A stretch of 64,000 nt of DNA from Cepaea nemoralis (GCA_014155875.1 JACEFZ010026878.1:1-64000), one strand, 5' to 3'. Positions 23,291 to 36,060 are shown, counted from the first letter of the stretch. Program-made: numbers and translations. The notes: a model not told the origin generated them from the sequence alone.

Positions 23291-23841
23291 TGTCAACGTC
23301 CTAAAAACCTAGGGAAATGAAACTCGGGTTCAGACAGGCAACAAACTCCATTCTGATACTTTCTGATATAATTTATTCAGAGTAATCTGGCGAAGAATGG
23401 GTTTCGCAGCCAGTTACAAGATTTACACTATCACAGGAGTTCATAACAAAGCAATCATACACATAACCATCACAGCAAAACTCTATCAACTATCTTCTAT
23501 TCAACAATCCTTAAATACACTGGTTTCTATCTATCAAGTCCCCCTTAAGCTAAACCCTGCTTCGTCTTCGGTGTCCGGTCGCCGTCTGCCCTTCGACGTA
23601 TGTCGGGCGGACACGTGGTGTAACTCTCTTCGAGCTTCTCGTGGAACAGGTCCTGCCACGCTGTAGGCGGGTTCCACCTGTGTCCACGGAGCTGTAGGCA
23701 AACTGACTCATCTTTCTCGAAGGCTCTAGATTGGTCGAGCATTCGAGTGGTTCTGTTTACTCCCCTTCTATTGGGGTTATATCCCTTCTATAAATCTCTT
23801 CTAACTGTATGTCCATACCTACTCCATGTGAGACTTTGACA
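23291..23841 (-). repeat. Inverted 551-bp LTR
   Basis: Reverse complement of the forward LTR, starting TGTCAACG and ending GACTTTGACA. It abuts an RTE-like LINE fragment at 23842. Confidence 0.9.
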
Positions 23842-24300
23842 CAGAGCCTCAATTTCCTCTAATGCAATGTTGTCTTGACCTGGTGCCTTTCCTTTCTTTA
23901 TGCGATCTAATGCATCTTTAACTTGCATTGCAATTATTGGTGGACCCTCACCATTGTTTTGAATATTTACATCCGGTCTCCTATCATCAGACTGCTCTTC
24001 CAGATATTCCGTCCATTTGTTGACTATATCACCGTGTCTTATCACTATTGCACCGTTCCTCGATTTTAAACATGCAGTGGTATCTCGTGTTATCTTACCT
24101 GTTATTGCATTTATTTGTAGATACATGGAATGTGAGTCTTGTCCGTAGTCTGTCCCAATTTCCATGCACTGTTGTTTCAGTCATAATTCTTTATCCACGT
24201 TGCATTTATTTACTATTTCTTTTCGTATTCTATTATAATCTTCTTTATCTTGCTTTCTCTTTCTTCTTTCGTCCATCATCGGCAAAATGACATCTGCCAT
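23842..24300 (-). pseudogene. LINE ORF2 linker fragment (RTE-like)
   Basis: The minus strand reads CLKSRNGAIVIRHGDIVNKW, YLEEQ and ALDRIKKGKAPGQDNI. The last is the segment leading into reverse transcriptase (KGKAPG.D.I). It is cut by the aberrant LTR element at 23841, so the catalytic part is missing. Confidence 0.7.
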
Positions 24301-24482
24301 TTTCTTTTGTGCAATTCTATGTTTAGGTGGAATGATTTATGTTGATGTCTGTGGAAAGTCATGAAAGCCTACATCCACCGGTATGGCACTTGATGATGAT
24401 GCTGATATATGTAAAGTCTTATCATTGGCACCTTGCCGTCTTGACAGACGATAGTTTGTGCTTTAAAAAGGCATAATAACTT

Positions 24483-24704
24483 TTAACTATGGCGGTAGCG
24501 AGTGTGACTGATAAGGCCAATTTGCGCTGTAAATGTCCGTTCACAGTGGGTGCATGTGAACACGTGGTCATTTCCACCATCATGCACCATCTTACGTCTC
24601 AAACGCTTGATGTGTGACTTTTCTGCAATGATTTTCTCCTTTGACTTTATTCCATTTCTGATATTTGCCCTCCATGCAACACGTTCAGCGGCGACTTGCT
24701 CCAT
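24483..24704 (-). pseudogene. LINE C-terminus with zinc-finger-like end
   Basis: An open 73-codon stretch ending HVFTCTHCERTFTAQIGLIS HTRYRH: a C-x2-C...H-x4-H finger of the kind that terminates some LINE ORF2 proteins. Upstream VAWRANIRNG and KSKEKIIAEK match 43787-43910, a second copy of this 3' end on the plus strand. Confidence 0.65.
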
Positions 24705-25069
24705 GTAAAGTCTAGGTCAGATATAACTGAGCTACTGTAAGACAGTAGACGGTATTACTAGCTATCTATTAGAGCCGAATGTTGGCGGCGCTTACCAAAC
24801 CCGACACCCCATATTGTGCAAACGGCTGCGGGCGCAATAGCACAATTGGGAGTGTGCAAGGCTTATCCTGGTGCGAGAAAATGTAACTTAAAAACACAAT
24901 CTCATAGCAGCGCAGACCATGCCCTAAACCATGGTTGGCATCTGGTCTAGGATCGAAGCTCCGACATACGGACAGTTAGAGCAGTGCTTTGATGATCTGG
25001 CAGCTTCTGCAGCTTGTCTTGTTTCAGATGTAAAAAGATATGAAATATGGTATATGGCCAACAGATTGG

Positions 25070-26345
25070 AAGATAACTATCTTCATCCAATACCAAAAAA
25101 AAAAAAGGCAACCTGAAATTATGCACCAACTATAGAACTGTTGCTCTGATCAGTCATGCAAGTAAAATTCTACTAAAAATTATAATGCGAAGACTTCGTA
25201 AGAAAATGGAAGAAGAGATTAATGTGGTTCAAGCTGGATTTAGACAAGGAAGAGGAACAAGAGATCACATACTCAACATGCGTTTAATAATAGAGAAGTG
25301 CAAAGAATTTAATGTAAACCTATTCTCATGTTTCGTGGATTATTCAAAGGCATTTTACTGTGTACAACATCAGAAACTTTGGGAAATCATGAGGACTATG
25401 GGCTTTCCATCACATTTAGTACAACTCATAAAAATGCTCTATCTAGACCAACAAGCAGTGGTTAGAATAGATGGCAAGACATCAGATTGGTTTGACACCA
25501 AGGAGTCCGCCAGGCTGTGTGCTGTCACTCTATATGTTTAACATGTACGCCGAAAATATAATAAGAAATGCCAGAGATGATGTAAACAGAGAGCAACATG
25601 ATGTTATAAATATCGGTGGTCATGAAATACTAGAGATTCGATATGCTGATGATACAGTACTACTTCCACATCACAGAATGGTATAGAAAACTTAATAACC
25701 TCAACCCAAAGAAATAGTGAAAATCATAACATAGCAAAAACAAAGATAATACATACAGATAAAACTACTATGAAGACAAAAATATATGTTGATGAGGAAA
25801 GATTGGGGGTGGTGGAAATTTTTGAATATCTTGGGTCATTGACTACCAACAATGGTGACACAATGAAAGAAATTAAACGACGACTATCAATTGCTCTTCA
25901 ATGACTAAAACAACTGAATAAATTATGGAGTGGGACAGATAGAACTACAAAGATTAGATTTATAAAAGCATGCATCTTTCCCATTGCAACATAGGCCTGT
26001 GAGACCTGGAAACTTACTAAACAAGCTGAACAGCGCATAAATGCTTTTGAATATAAATATTATAGACGGGTTCTAAGAATATCTTTGGTAAAGAAAAGAA
26101 CTATCCAAAAAGAAAATTGATACATTTTGGTCACTGGAAACGTCATGAAAGTTTGGAGAGAACAATAATGGATGGGTATATGCCTGGGAAGAGAAGAAGA
26201 GGAAGGCCAAAGAGAAGATGAATGCAGGATGTCGCGGATGATCTCCAGATGGGTGTATCAGATGCGGGGCATCTTGCTTATGATCGAGAAGACTTCCGGA
26301 AGGTTGTTATGGGAGCGAGGTTCTGCAAAGGACATACTAATGAAT
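25070..26345 (+). pseudogene. RTE-like LINE with reverse transcriptase
   Basis: Reverse transcriptase motifs in order: NYRTVALISHASKILLKII, GFRQGRGTRDHI, LFSCFVDYSKAFYCVQH, a frameshift near 25500, then IRYADDTVLL (catalytic YADD). The decayed thumb follows, then RHFGHWKRHESLERTI with GRPKRR, and a (TGAA)n end. The C-terminal part matches the fragment at 59316-59681 closely. The endonuclease is absent. It is broken by stops and frameshifts. Confidence 0.85.
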
Positions 26346-26487
26346 GAATGAAATGCCAGAATGCACCCGTTTAAACGAATTGGGGATGCATTCGCCATTA
26401 CACACTTCCTTATTCATTATAGGAGTTATCTCATCCCTGAGAATATTTACAGCAGGCTCATTTATAGTGTGCCAAGAATTACCCGTA

Positions 26488-26490
<3 letters not shown>

Positions 26491-26563
<73 letters not shown>

Positions 26564-26585
26564 TGTGCGTGCGTGCGTGTGTATG
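26491..26585. repeat. (CT)n/(GT)n microsatellite
   Basis: Pure CT run followed by GT and GCGT. Confidence 0.97.
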
Positions 26586-26995
26586 TTGAATTACCATTGC
26601 TGTCTTTGTGATATTATGTGGTGAGGTCCCAATCTCTTCCATGATGGCCATGTTCACTATCGTGTCCTGAACACGCCTCATGTGTGCCACACACGCTGCT
26701 GTTTCGCGTTCGAAGCCCTTGATGTATTTAGATTCATCCGCATTGTTCACCGTCCCAGTCTTTGTGTACTAGGGATAGACATTTCATTAGTAGGATATTA
26801 CCCCTACTTGACCGATGTAGTTTAACCAGTCAGCCAAGACTGTTGCTCGTAGTGTGGCCACCTCCGTACACACGCTGTGTTCGCGGAGCCAGGTAAAGCT
26901 AGGTAAAGATATGGGAAGCAAATAGGATCCTGGTCTATCCCTTGGAATATGGATGTCACCTCACCGTGAGGTACTATCCCTCTCTCTCTACCTTA

Positions 26996-27096
<101 letters not shown>

Positions 27097-27187
27097 GTAG
27101 TCTTGCCTTCAACAGTCTATTGGATGCGCACTATTATATCTTGTAGATCTGTTCCTGTTTGAAGGAGTACAGCGTAAAATTCAACCT

Positions 27188-27420
27188 TAAAAGGCGACAG
27201 AGTCGACTTCATTACACCGGGTTTTATCCCATATGCCTCGGTCTCTTTCCGCAGCGCGGAAAGCGTCCCAAAAAGCACGAAATCCGTAGCTCTAGCGACG
27301 ACCCAAAGGAATCTCCGAAAAATTTCACTCATGAACCGAAGGACGCGGCCCGGAATCGAAGCCATAACCTTCGGAGCCGGAGTCAAAGGGCTTGACCACT
27401 TCGCCACAGATAGACTCCCG
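27188..27420 (-). mobile_element. tRNA-derived SINE, copy 2
   Basis: 233 bp with a target-site duplication AAAATTCAACCT / AAAATTCAATCT (27176-27187 and 27421-27432, one mismatch). The minus-strand head has A box TGGCGAAGTGG and B box GCTTCGATTCC, the usual internal RNA polymerase III promoter pair. The body is shared with 19307-19538. Confidence 0.85.
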
Positions 27421-27832
27421 AAAATTCAATCTTCTGGCCCGTGGTCAGACCTGACTTTTTCCTCAGACAAGCTCCCATGTCAGGTTCTGAGTAAAACCCG
27501 AACTAGCAACCAAGCCCAGAGACTGTTCTTATTTATAGGGAGATCATTCTCCTCCCTCAAGGGTCACTCGCGATACCACGAATGTGTGTCTTCAGATAGT
27601 TTCGCCTAGATCCACATATTTTCCCTGGTTCACGGGAATCCAGATGCATCCCCCCTCCCCACCCCAGCTTACTTACAAAAGGCACGGACAAGCATTCATG
27701 GCTTACGTGCCAGACGAATTTTATTCTTCACGAACATGGTGTGATCCTGGGGGCGGGGGTGGGGGTGGGGGAGGGGTGGAGCGCCAGAGAGGTTGTAATT
27801 AACAGGCCGGAGACTAGCTTGATTTTCGTAAC

Positions 27833-27833
27833 A

Positions 27834-27896
<63 letters not shown>

Positions 27897-27915
27897 GTGA
27901 TATCGATGATGGATG
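27833..27915. repeat. (GAT)n microsatellite beside exon D
   Basis: GAT run at the same relative position as the runs beside exons E, C and B. Confidence 0.95.
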
Positions 27916-27944
27916 GTGTGGTATACAAACAATCCCAGACTTAC

Positions 27945-28070
27945 ATTGACCCAAGTACCCGTGAGTCACGTCGGTAGCATTGACCTGTAAACACCGGAAA
28001 CGTCTGCAACCATGCATAAAGTACTCGGGACCGTTCACCGGGTGACATGTGTTGTTCTCATCCTTGCAAT
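27945..28070 (-). CDS. Exon D: four-cysteine module exon of the host gene
   Basis: A 126-nt internal exon. The acceptor CACCTAG is followed by AT TGC at 28070; the donor is a full consensus GTAAGT after 27945. Both boundaries are phase 1. It encodes CKDENNTCHPVNG, then HGC-RRFR-CLQVNAT: spacing C-x6-C-x12-C-x4-C. It is the longest spacing of the set and keeps the HPVN after Cys 2 and NAT (a possible N-glycosylation site) after Cys 4. Junctions with neighbouring exons would create an Asp before it and a Tyr after it. The shared intron context with exons B, C and E shows origin by duplication. Confidence 0.78.
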
Positions 28071-28189
28071 CTAGGTGTCAGACATACAGATGAATCACCT
28101 CAGTTTCTAGGTTTGTCATCATCATCATGTGTCACATACATTATTGTATGGTGTCGATGTATTTAAATAGTCGGGCACTTTAAAAGCAG

Positions 28190-28430
28190 CAGACGGAAGC
28201 TGTATTAAAGAAATTAGATGTAGAATAGACCAAGAACAAGTTCAATATAGAATAACCCAAGTGAGCAATAAACTAAATATTGAATAGACCAAGAAAGATG
28301 TTGAATTTACAATAGCTAAAGTAAAAAGTTCAATGTAGAATAGCAAAATAAAAAGAGAAGTTCAATGTGGTATAACGAAAGAAAGAAGTTACATGTAAAG
28401 TACAACTTCTAGCTGAAGAAAGAAGGTAAA
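28190..28430. repeat. 28-bp satellite from a LINE ORF, part 1 of the unit-D array
   Basis: Degenerate units of the GTTAAATGTAGAATAG type (AAGTTCAATGTAGAATAGC and similar). They lie where exon E has its single LINE copy. The array continues at 33090, 36345 and 37059 after inserted elements. Confidence 0.8.
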
Positions 28431-28659
28431 TGCAGAATCATCAGCTTCATGCGTCATGCCGATAAGAGTGGGTGGTGATGTTTCGCCATCTCAAACGATC
28501 ACCCGAGTCATGGATGAGCTCTGTGTTCTTGCTTTGACCAACCCACGTGGCCAAGATATCCGGGTATTTACTTCTCTGCTTTCACCTGACTTTTTTCGCA
28601 CTCAACCTTGCCAGTTGTCACCAAGTTCTCCACTTTATTTCTTTGCATAACCTCTCATC

Positions 28660-29555
28660 ACATCTCATCCTGTTCCTCTTGTACCTTGCGGTTTTAAGAT
28701 GAAGCATAAACAGCGGGAGACTGTCCGTTTATGGGCTTCATGTATTGAGATTCTCAAGGACTATGCAATTCCCTTTGCCGATCGTTTACGTGGCCGGCCT
28801 CTTCCTCTGCTTCCATATGATCTGTCCATCATTGCTAGTTGTGCTATACTGTTAGTTGGTAATGTAGTCATATAGCCAACCATTTAACATGCTTTATTTC
28901 TCATGAAATCTAGCGCTGCTATAACCCCCTTCTTTAGTCCAGATTTCTGCGTTTCTGATTTCCATTCTTCTTGATACATTGAGTGTTCTTCTCAAGAATC
29001 TCATTGCTATTATTGTGATTTTTATTTTCACTTGTACTGTCATTGTCCAGGTTTGGCATTGGTAGTATAGAGTTGGTAGAAAGATTGTTTAGTAGAGTGT
29101 TCTCTTGGTAATTATTGGTAAGTGTTTGTCTTTAGTATTGGTGTCATTTGTCCAATGAGTTGGTTTATCTTAGTGAATCTATTTTCGATCTCGTCTTCTG
29201 ATTTGCAATGTGTTAATATAATGGAAAGATCGAGGAGAAGAGAGGCAGAGGCAGACCAAGAGAAATGATGCTGGATGGATTGAGACGGTGGCATGGAGGA
29301 ATATCAGCAGCAGAGTTGATCCAGAAAAGCAAAGACCGAGATCTATGGAGAGCCATGAACGCCTACGCCAGCCGGCACGGCACTTGATGATGATAATATT
29401 ATACTTCCTAAGTACTTGCAGCTCTTTACTTGTTTCACGGGGTGTTCTTTTAAATGAATTTTTGTTGGGTTTTCTTCTTTGGTTATAGTAATTACCTCTG
29501 TTTTACTGATACTAATTTTCATGTTATGTTCCATGTGGCATAACGCAGCCAACAT
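28660..29555 (-). pseudogene. LINE family L1 copy, itself interrupted
   Basis: Minus-strand relative of 14444-15154. MEHNMKISISKTEVITITKE at 29400-29530, KSEDEIENRF near 29180, and further homology to 28660, where the (GATGA)n tail (CATCTCATC) lies. It is split at 29216-29397 by another LINE fragment. It lies inside the interruption of the 28440-33085 LINE. Confidence 0.75.
29216..29397 (+). mobile_element. Nested LINE 3' fragment
   Basis: The plus strand reads GRGRPREMMLDGLRRWHGGI, then DRDLWRAMNAYASRHGT and a stop, followed by (GATGAT). This is the C-terminal end of a LINE ORF2. The flanking TTAATATAA / ATAATATTA suggests a short, imperfect target-site duplication inside the L1-family copy. 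Confidence 0.7.
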
Positions 29556-29589
29556 TATTCATTGTATCAACAAATGCCGCAAAAAGAGG

Positions 29590-32240
29590 AAACAACATTA
29601 AAAGAAATTGACTTCGCAAACGCAATTGGAGATTGGGACTTAAAACTTAACATCGAAACTGGAACTGAACAAGTGACAAATGACGTGGATTCTTAGAAGG
29701 ATTTCATCAGACCAAGCTCGGAAAACCATTGGATGGGAAAACCACCTGACCCGCCTTCGCGCCAGTGCATAATTAACATATATCCCTATTTCATCAGAAA
29801 TGTTGAGAAGCCCGCACTTTTGTCTGAACTCGCTCCATGGACGGATGTGAGAAGATTGTGTGACCAAAAATTCAATGGACAAAGCAAAAGTCTGGATCCG
29901 AGGTACGTTTGTTAGCCCTTGATTAGACTAAGAACCCGATGTATCAAGTATCAAGTAACGTAAACCCATGTTTGTGATGTCAATTGAAATGTATGATTAT
30001 TAATTAAAACCTCAGAAATGTAAAAATGCTCGACTGTAGATTCTAATGACGCAAAGCCATTCCCGGGCAAAATATTCTCTTCGATGAAACTGCCATCTCT
30101 GATATTCTTAAAGATAATTATTAACTTTAGGAAGTGCATTACACTATTACATTCTATTCTAAACAACTGTGAGAAGTGATGATTCGAAAGCAATCTTGTG
30201 CATTTCACCAGAAACATTGTAAAAGATGCTATCACTGTCTACAGCTGAAATGACAGTTCGTGTACTAGAACAAGTGCCTTGTTCTAAAACAGACTTATCT
30301 ATGCCTATTTACGATCTAGAAAGCTGAGAGTGAAATCAATCTTTCCTTTCTCCTTTCTCTATAGAATTAATAGGGTTTGGCGAAATAAATATTTATATTT
30401 ATGTCAAATTTAATTAGATAAGAGCACTTAGGAACTGCAATACATGAGAAAGTTGTGCTTCGCGGAACACCATCACGCGAAGTGAACTTAACTCATTACT
30501 CAACATAACTTAAAACCCAACACCACTCAACACCACTCATCACCACACAACACAACACTCAACATCACAACAACAACAGGTAATGGAAGAGAGTTATTAG
30601 ACACAAGAAGAAGAAGTAGTTAATTGGGAAAACACAGAGAATTATTTATACACATTGTAAACACCATTGAGTAGAAGAAATGTTATAAATGTATGTCATT
30701 TATTTACATGCATCTTGACACCTTCTCACTCTTGTCATTGTCTCACTGTACACGTTCACTGACCCAGGTCAAATGAAGACTTACATACAGCAGGAACAAG
30801 TTGATACAAGGCGTACACAGTGTGATAAACTCTGACCACCCCAAATTAACCCAACACTAGCTTAGAGAGAAAAAAGAGGGGAGGGGAACTAGTTCCTACT
30901 TCAGGAATTTAGGTTCTTTTACCTACTTTTAAAAGATTGTATTGGTAGGATTGTATATATTTATGTGAATACTCATCAGTGATCTTGGTGGCTACATACC
31001 AACAACCACCCAACACATCAGCAAACTAACCACCTAAATCAGACCTGAGAGAGGGAAGCCGAGAGAAAGAGATGAACCACAAGTGAGATGGAGGATGACT
31101 TCGCTATGAGCAGAGCATGGGGAGGCCTTCAGTGGAGCTATACGGGCAGACCTGACGTGGATCCATCAGTCAATGGACCCTGGCTTACCTAATCCTCCAG
31201 TCACCAGGTTACTTTTATCATCGGTATACACCACACCCAATCTCAGGAAACTTAATAGTTAAATGTTGATGCAACATCATCATACTTAAAATGTACAACA
31301 TCACAATGTTTACTATGTTTTAACACTTGTTGACATCTCATATATTGATGCTTGTTATTGATTGTCTGGGACAATGGTCCAATGTGCAACTGTTCTATTA
31401 CTTTGTGTAAATCACAATAGAGATGTATGTACTGACCAGAAGGCTCAGGCCAGTCAATAAATGATTAACATGAATTGACCTTCTGTTAATTTGTCAAGTT
31501 CAAACCTATCTGTCAACAACTTCTTTGTGCATCATGTTGTCAAAATCTAATGTGATTGATTATGTGTTTGATTGTTAAAAGATAAATTAACTCATAATGA
31601 CTTACTAAAGGGGGAAATAAAAGACTCTATACCTATCAACTGCTCAACATCCATGTTTTCTTCATCTAAATCAGGCTGAGAAAATTCTCCTGACTTTCCT
31701 CAGATTTGATAAACTAAAAGGGGGCTCCAGAGCTAAAGAATCATTGGAGAAGGGGCAGATTCCCAATTAGTAAATTACCATTCTTACCAGGGCCATAATC
31801 TATATCTCCTAGACAATACTTAACAAAACGAGGCCTGCAGATAACTCAAGGTTCATATTCTGGGGTTATTGAAGATAGAAGAGGATGGGGCTCTACATCT
31901 TTTGTTAGAGATGGGGCATGCACTACAGTGATCTCCCACTCCCTTCAAAAATATATGACATTCCATACACACTTCCTTTAGACTATTTATGTGGTCTTGA
32001 TTTTATTATTAATGCTTACAAGTCCACAAATAGGAGTTCTCTAATGGTGTAATTTGCAGTTGGTTCCTCTTTTGTCTTTTGTTCTTCTTGCGGTATTGTT
32101 ACGGTCTCTTTTTTGATTGTTTATATAGGTTATGAACAAGGTGGGAGAACAGGACACACCATTGTCGTATTCAGGATATTATGGTAAACGGTTCTGAGTG
32201 TCCCCCATTTGTTCTTACTGTGCATTCTGCTTACGTTTGA
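29590..32240. other. 2.6 kb without recognised gene
   Basis: No coding region or known repeat recognised. Points seen: a CAACACCACTCA-rich stretch (30510-30570), an AATAAA-type signal at about 31455, a purine run AAAGGGGGAAAT at about 31607 and AAAAGGGGGCTCC at about 31717, which might be pieces of an LTR element. The evidence is too thin to annotate one. Confidence 0.35.
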
Positions 32241-33089
32241 TAGCTTCTCATATTGTGTCCAAAAAGAGTGACTGTCTACGTCTAATTTCTCTAATCGGTT
32301 TACGGTTTTCATTTGTTTCTTGCAGGAATTGATCATTGGATGATCTGTCTGTCTAAGGTATTCTTTGTATTTTCCTAAGAAACCACATTTAAACAGCCAT
32401 TATATGATGTTTTTCCCCAGTTGTCTGCTCATTATCCACGATTCACATCCATTCAGAAGTGTAGCTTCTGTGTAGCACTTCGAGACTATTTTTCTCGTTG
32501 CAATTGACATCTTTTCACTGGACAGTATGTTTTTCCATCTTGCGAAAGGCTACTTTTGCGATAGCGATTCTTGTTTTAATCTATTCAAGGCACCTCCTAT
32601 CAGATGTTATGTCTGTTCCGGGATAGTTGTACCCATTCATTTGTTTAATAATGTTCACATTTAACTGTATACTACATTGTGATATTTTTTTTCCTTCCGA
32701 GTGACGACCACATACTATATATACATATACATATACATATATGTGTCGTCTTACAATTTAATTCTAACACTAGTTGTTCACTGTGTGCAAAAATCGCATC
32801 TAATAAATATTGCAGATACTGCTCATTGTCTGCAGTCAATATTGTATCATCATATCTAATGTTAGTGATATGACAGTTTCCCATTGGTGAATCCTTTCAT
32901 ATCTGCTAAATTTAAAAAAAATATATATATATTTTCATTTTACAATAAAGAAAAAGAAAGAAAACAAAATGATCTGTAGGCACTAAACATCCCTGTCGCA
33001 CACCTCTCTTAATGGACTGAAACTGACCTACTACATAATCAATCTTCATTATAGCTCGTTATTTCCAATAATGTTTTTAAGAAGTCTAA

Positions 33090-33375
33090 GGCTTTTCCCA
33101 AGAAAGTATTTAAATACGTAATAGCTCAAGAAAGAAGTTAAATGTATAATAGCACCCGAAAGAAGTTAAACGGAGAATATTCAAAGAAAGAATTAAAATA
33201 TAGAATATTAAAAGAAAGAAGATCAATGTTGAGTAGCCAAAGAAATAAAATTAATGAAAAATATATCAAGAACAATTGTAAATGTATAGTAGCCCAAGAA
33301 AGAATTTAAATGTAGAATAGATAAATAAAGAAGATACATAAAGAATAATCACAACACTAATTTAAATGTACTTTC
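33090..33375. repeat. 28-bp satellite, unit-D array part 2
   Basis: Units such as GAAGTTAAATGTATAATAGC. Bounded on the left by the RTE-like LINE and on the right by an I/Nimb-like LINE. Confidence 0.85.
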
Positions 33376-36060
33376 GAGCTGGCTTGAGTTGAGTTGAGTC
33401 AAGAACCGACAGCATTGCATCTCGCTGCTTTCCCACAAGCGCTCAGTCCTCATCGTCAACACCCAGTGAAGAGTTCTAATACTAATGGTGCACATTGCAA
33501 TCTGGTTATATGTCCGTCTTGCTTTATCTCTGAGCGACGACTGTCGACCAGATCCTCTGATAACCCTTTGTTGCCTAATTCTCTCCAGACCATAATATTT
33601 TATCTATACTTCTGCATTATTCACGTGCTCTCCGAGGGCCTTCACCAAATCTGCCTTATCAAGCATCATATAACCCTATAACCCCTTGATGATGCGGCAC
33701 CAGCCAGTCTGCTGCCTTTTCATTTCCAACCACACCAGTTGCCTAAGAAAAACGATCCAGCGAATACTTGCAACTAGCGACTTCTCAATTAATGCATGTC
33801 ATTCTGCACGAAGCATACCAGCCTTCATCTATGTCAATCAAATACAGCCACAACATGTGTATACAGTGTGTTCTTCAAACAGCGGGAAGCTGCTGTGACC
33901 ACGTCCATTCTCAGAAATAAGGTTACTGTGTCAAATGCCAAGCTCTCTTTGACTAAACATTGACCATTTGCTTTTGTTATGAATTCCTATGCACTTTTTT
34001 ATTCTTCTTAACACACATCCATCGGTATAGATATTATCATAGCCAGGAGGAAAGTAGTCATGCATTAATTGTTGACTTACTACTTCCGTAGCGCCTGATG
34101 GCCACTCCCTACATTCAGGGCCCAAATTGATTATAACCCCAAGTCTAAATTTCTATTCAGCCTTCTGACTAACTCCTTGCCTCTGTCAATCTTCTCAAGC
34201 GTGCACACTCCTCTGATGGTATCGTCTACCTGAGTCATCCATGATCTTCCTCTTAAAAGCTTGTGACCATTGACTGTATCCAGAGAATCAAGCAGGGGGG
34301 TGTTCCTTGTCCGCAGCGACCTTGATTTTGCCTGCAACACCTTGAGTCTGTCTGCTATGGTCGGCAGCGCCAGGATGTATCACGTTCACACTATTGAGGA
34401 TTCCCTTGTACATCTCAAAATCACCCTCGTGGCCTCATTCTGTATGGGCTCTAGTTTCACTAGCTGACTCTTTGTGGTAGAGTATTCGTAGTCTATACTC
34501 CATCACTGAAATGATCAAGTCCTTGAAAAGTGTGAATAGCATTTTCTGCTCCATGCCCCTTGCTGCCATACTCTTCGGTGTATTGATCCCCTTCTGATAT
34601 GTTGTAACCTCCACTTCAACATGATACCTAAGGACAGGCTTCTATTAAATGTGATTCCCAGGTATTCAGTCTGCTTTCTCAATTTACATTTCTACCATTT
34701 ATTGTGAGGTTTGGGAGCTCAGCTTTAACAATCCTATTGTTTAAAGAGCACCACAAGACAGATGCCGTTTCTGGGTTAATGTCAGCATTTAATCTCCGTA
34801 CACCAATCCATCACTTTGTCTATTGTCTCCTGCAGCTCCTCTGCTGTTTGATTTCTGTCCCTCCCCTGTCTGTGTGTGTGAGAACATCATCTAAAAATGT
34901 TAGTATCCTTCTAGCCCCTGGTGCTTCGAGACTTGCGATCTTGCTCGTATTCACATTGAAAAGCACAGGTGAAATTGTTGGCCCCTGTTGTTGTCTGGCT
35001 GCTATGATACATGGCACAGAGTTCCACTCTACGATAATGCAAGACATCAAATTATCATATCTGACTCTGCTGTACGCGTCCTCGAGATCGAGTGCTGCCA
35101 CCTCCGTCTTCTGTCCGTTCTGGAAACTTCATAAACAGCTGAAGCAAATGTTGCATCTTTCCTTGGCCGGTATCTTCCCAAGCCTTTCTGGGTGAGCGTT
35201 TCCCTTTTTAAATACTCCTGAAGCTTAACAAAAACGTTCCTCTCCGGCGCCTTGACAAAAGCATTCTGTAAATTGATAATCCTAAACGCATTTAGCTTAG
35301 AATAATCTTTGCCGGATTTAGGAAGTGGTGTTAAACAGCTGTGCACCCAATCCTGGGGTACTAATCACGTTTTGATGCCCACGTTAAAATAAGCAACCAA
35401 CTCTATAAGCTGTCCATTACTCATATCTCTCATGCGGCGTATCTAATCCCATCGGACCTTGGTGCGGTGTCGTTTGCTTTTTCCAATACATTACTGATAT
35501 CTTCCAGTTGTATGCTACCTGTACAGTAGATATCTTTAATGGCACCTGATATATCATCTCTAACTGAGTATCTGATGTCCGCATCATTCTGAAATATCTG
35601 TGATATAACTCTCTGCAGGAAGGCTTCTACTTTCTATTTGTCTGTTGCCAAAAGCAAACCCCTATCTCTGTATATTGCACCCTCTGTGACACAATGAATT
35701 TTCCTTTACATCTGTCTGTGCAATTTCCAGAATCTTCCCAGTGTCTTATACCCTTCAGTCTCATTCATAAAGTTTTCCAATTTCAGTCTTTCGACCTTTT
35801 TGCGCCCCACAGCGCTTGAATTAATCCACTGAATCTTTATTTCGATTTTAGCTTTCTACAATTTCTCTTGTGATCTTTGGGCTGTCCGCCGCACTTTCTG
35901 TAACTGTTTAATTGCCGCTCTCTTTGATTACCTTCCCCGTTCTACTTTGGGTCAACCGTGGAGGGTGCACATTAATAGGGTTGCTATTTATAAAGCATGC
36001 CCTCTGTCTGGGGCGTCCCAAAAGGGTGTTTTCCCTCTAATATTTAAAGGGCTTACGTGC
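33376..36060 (-). pseudogene. I/Nimb-like LINE, diverged copy
   Basis: Same family as the palindrome LINE but old. On the minus strand, from right to left: linker and fingers (35400-35960), LTPLPKSGKDYSKLNAFRII and YRPRKDATFASAVYE (35050-35346), LDLEDAYSRVRYDNLM (about 35080), the connector (34131-34470), RNase H with IYTDGCVLRR (about 34040), and a 3' end at about 33390. Many stops and frameshifts. It was inserted into the 28-bp satellite. Confidence 0.82.

Larger units (their letters stand above)
21457..23841. mobile_element. Aberrant LTR retroelement with inverted LTRs and captured tRNA-Pro
   Basis: In order: a 46-bp inverted copy of the LTR start (21457-21503), a 58-bp spacer, a forward LTR (21562-22112), a primer binding site, a partial gag-like region, about 65 nt of tRNA-Pro in sense orientation, then a second LTR of the same 551-bp length in inverted orientation (23291-23841). 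Normal LTR elements carry direct LTRs. There is no pol and no clear target-site duplication. The layout fits an abnormal reverse-transcription product. Confidence 0.85.
28440..33085 (-). pseudogene. RTE-like LINE (family of 58690-59900), interrupted
   Basis: The 3' end at 28440-28652 (CATGCCGATAAGAGTGGGTG) matches 58700-58890. After a 3.6-kb interruption homology resumes at about 32248 (GTGTCCAAAAAGAGTGACTG, same order as in the 58.9-kb copy) and runs to about 33085. The minus strand holds NIRYDDTILTADNEQ (a decayed YADD motif), the thumb, and at 32970-33000 the RT motif RGVRQGC. It sits inside the 28-bp satellite, which flanks it on both sides. Non-functional. Confidence 0.75.
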
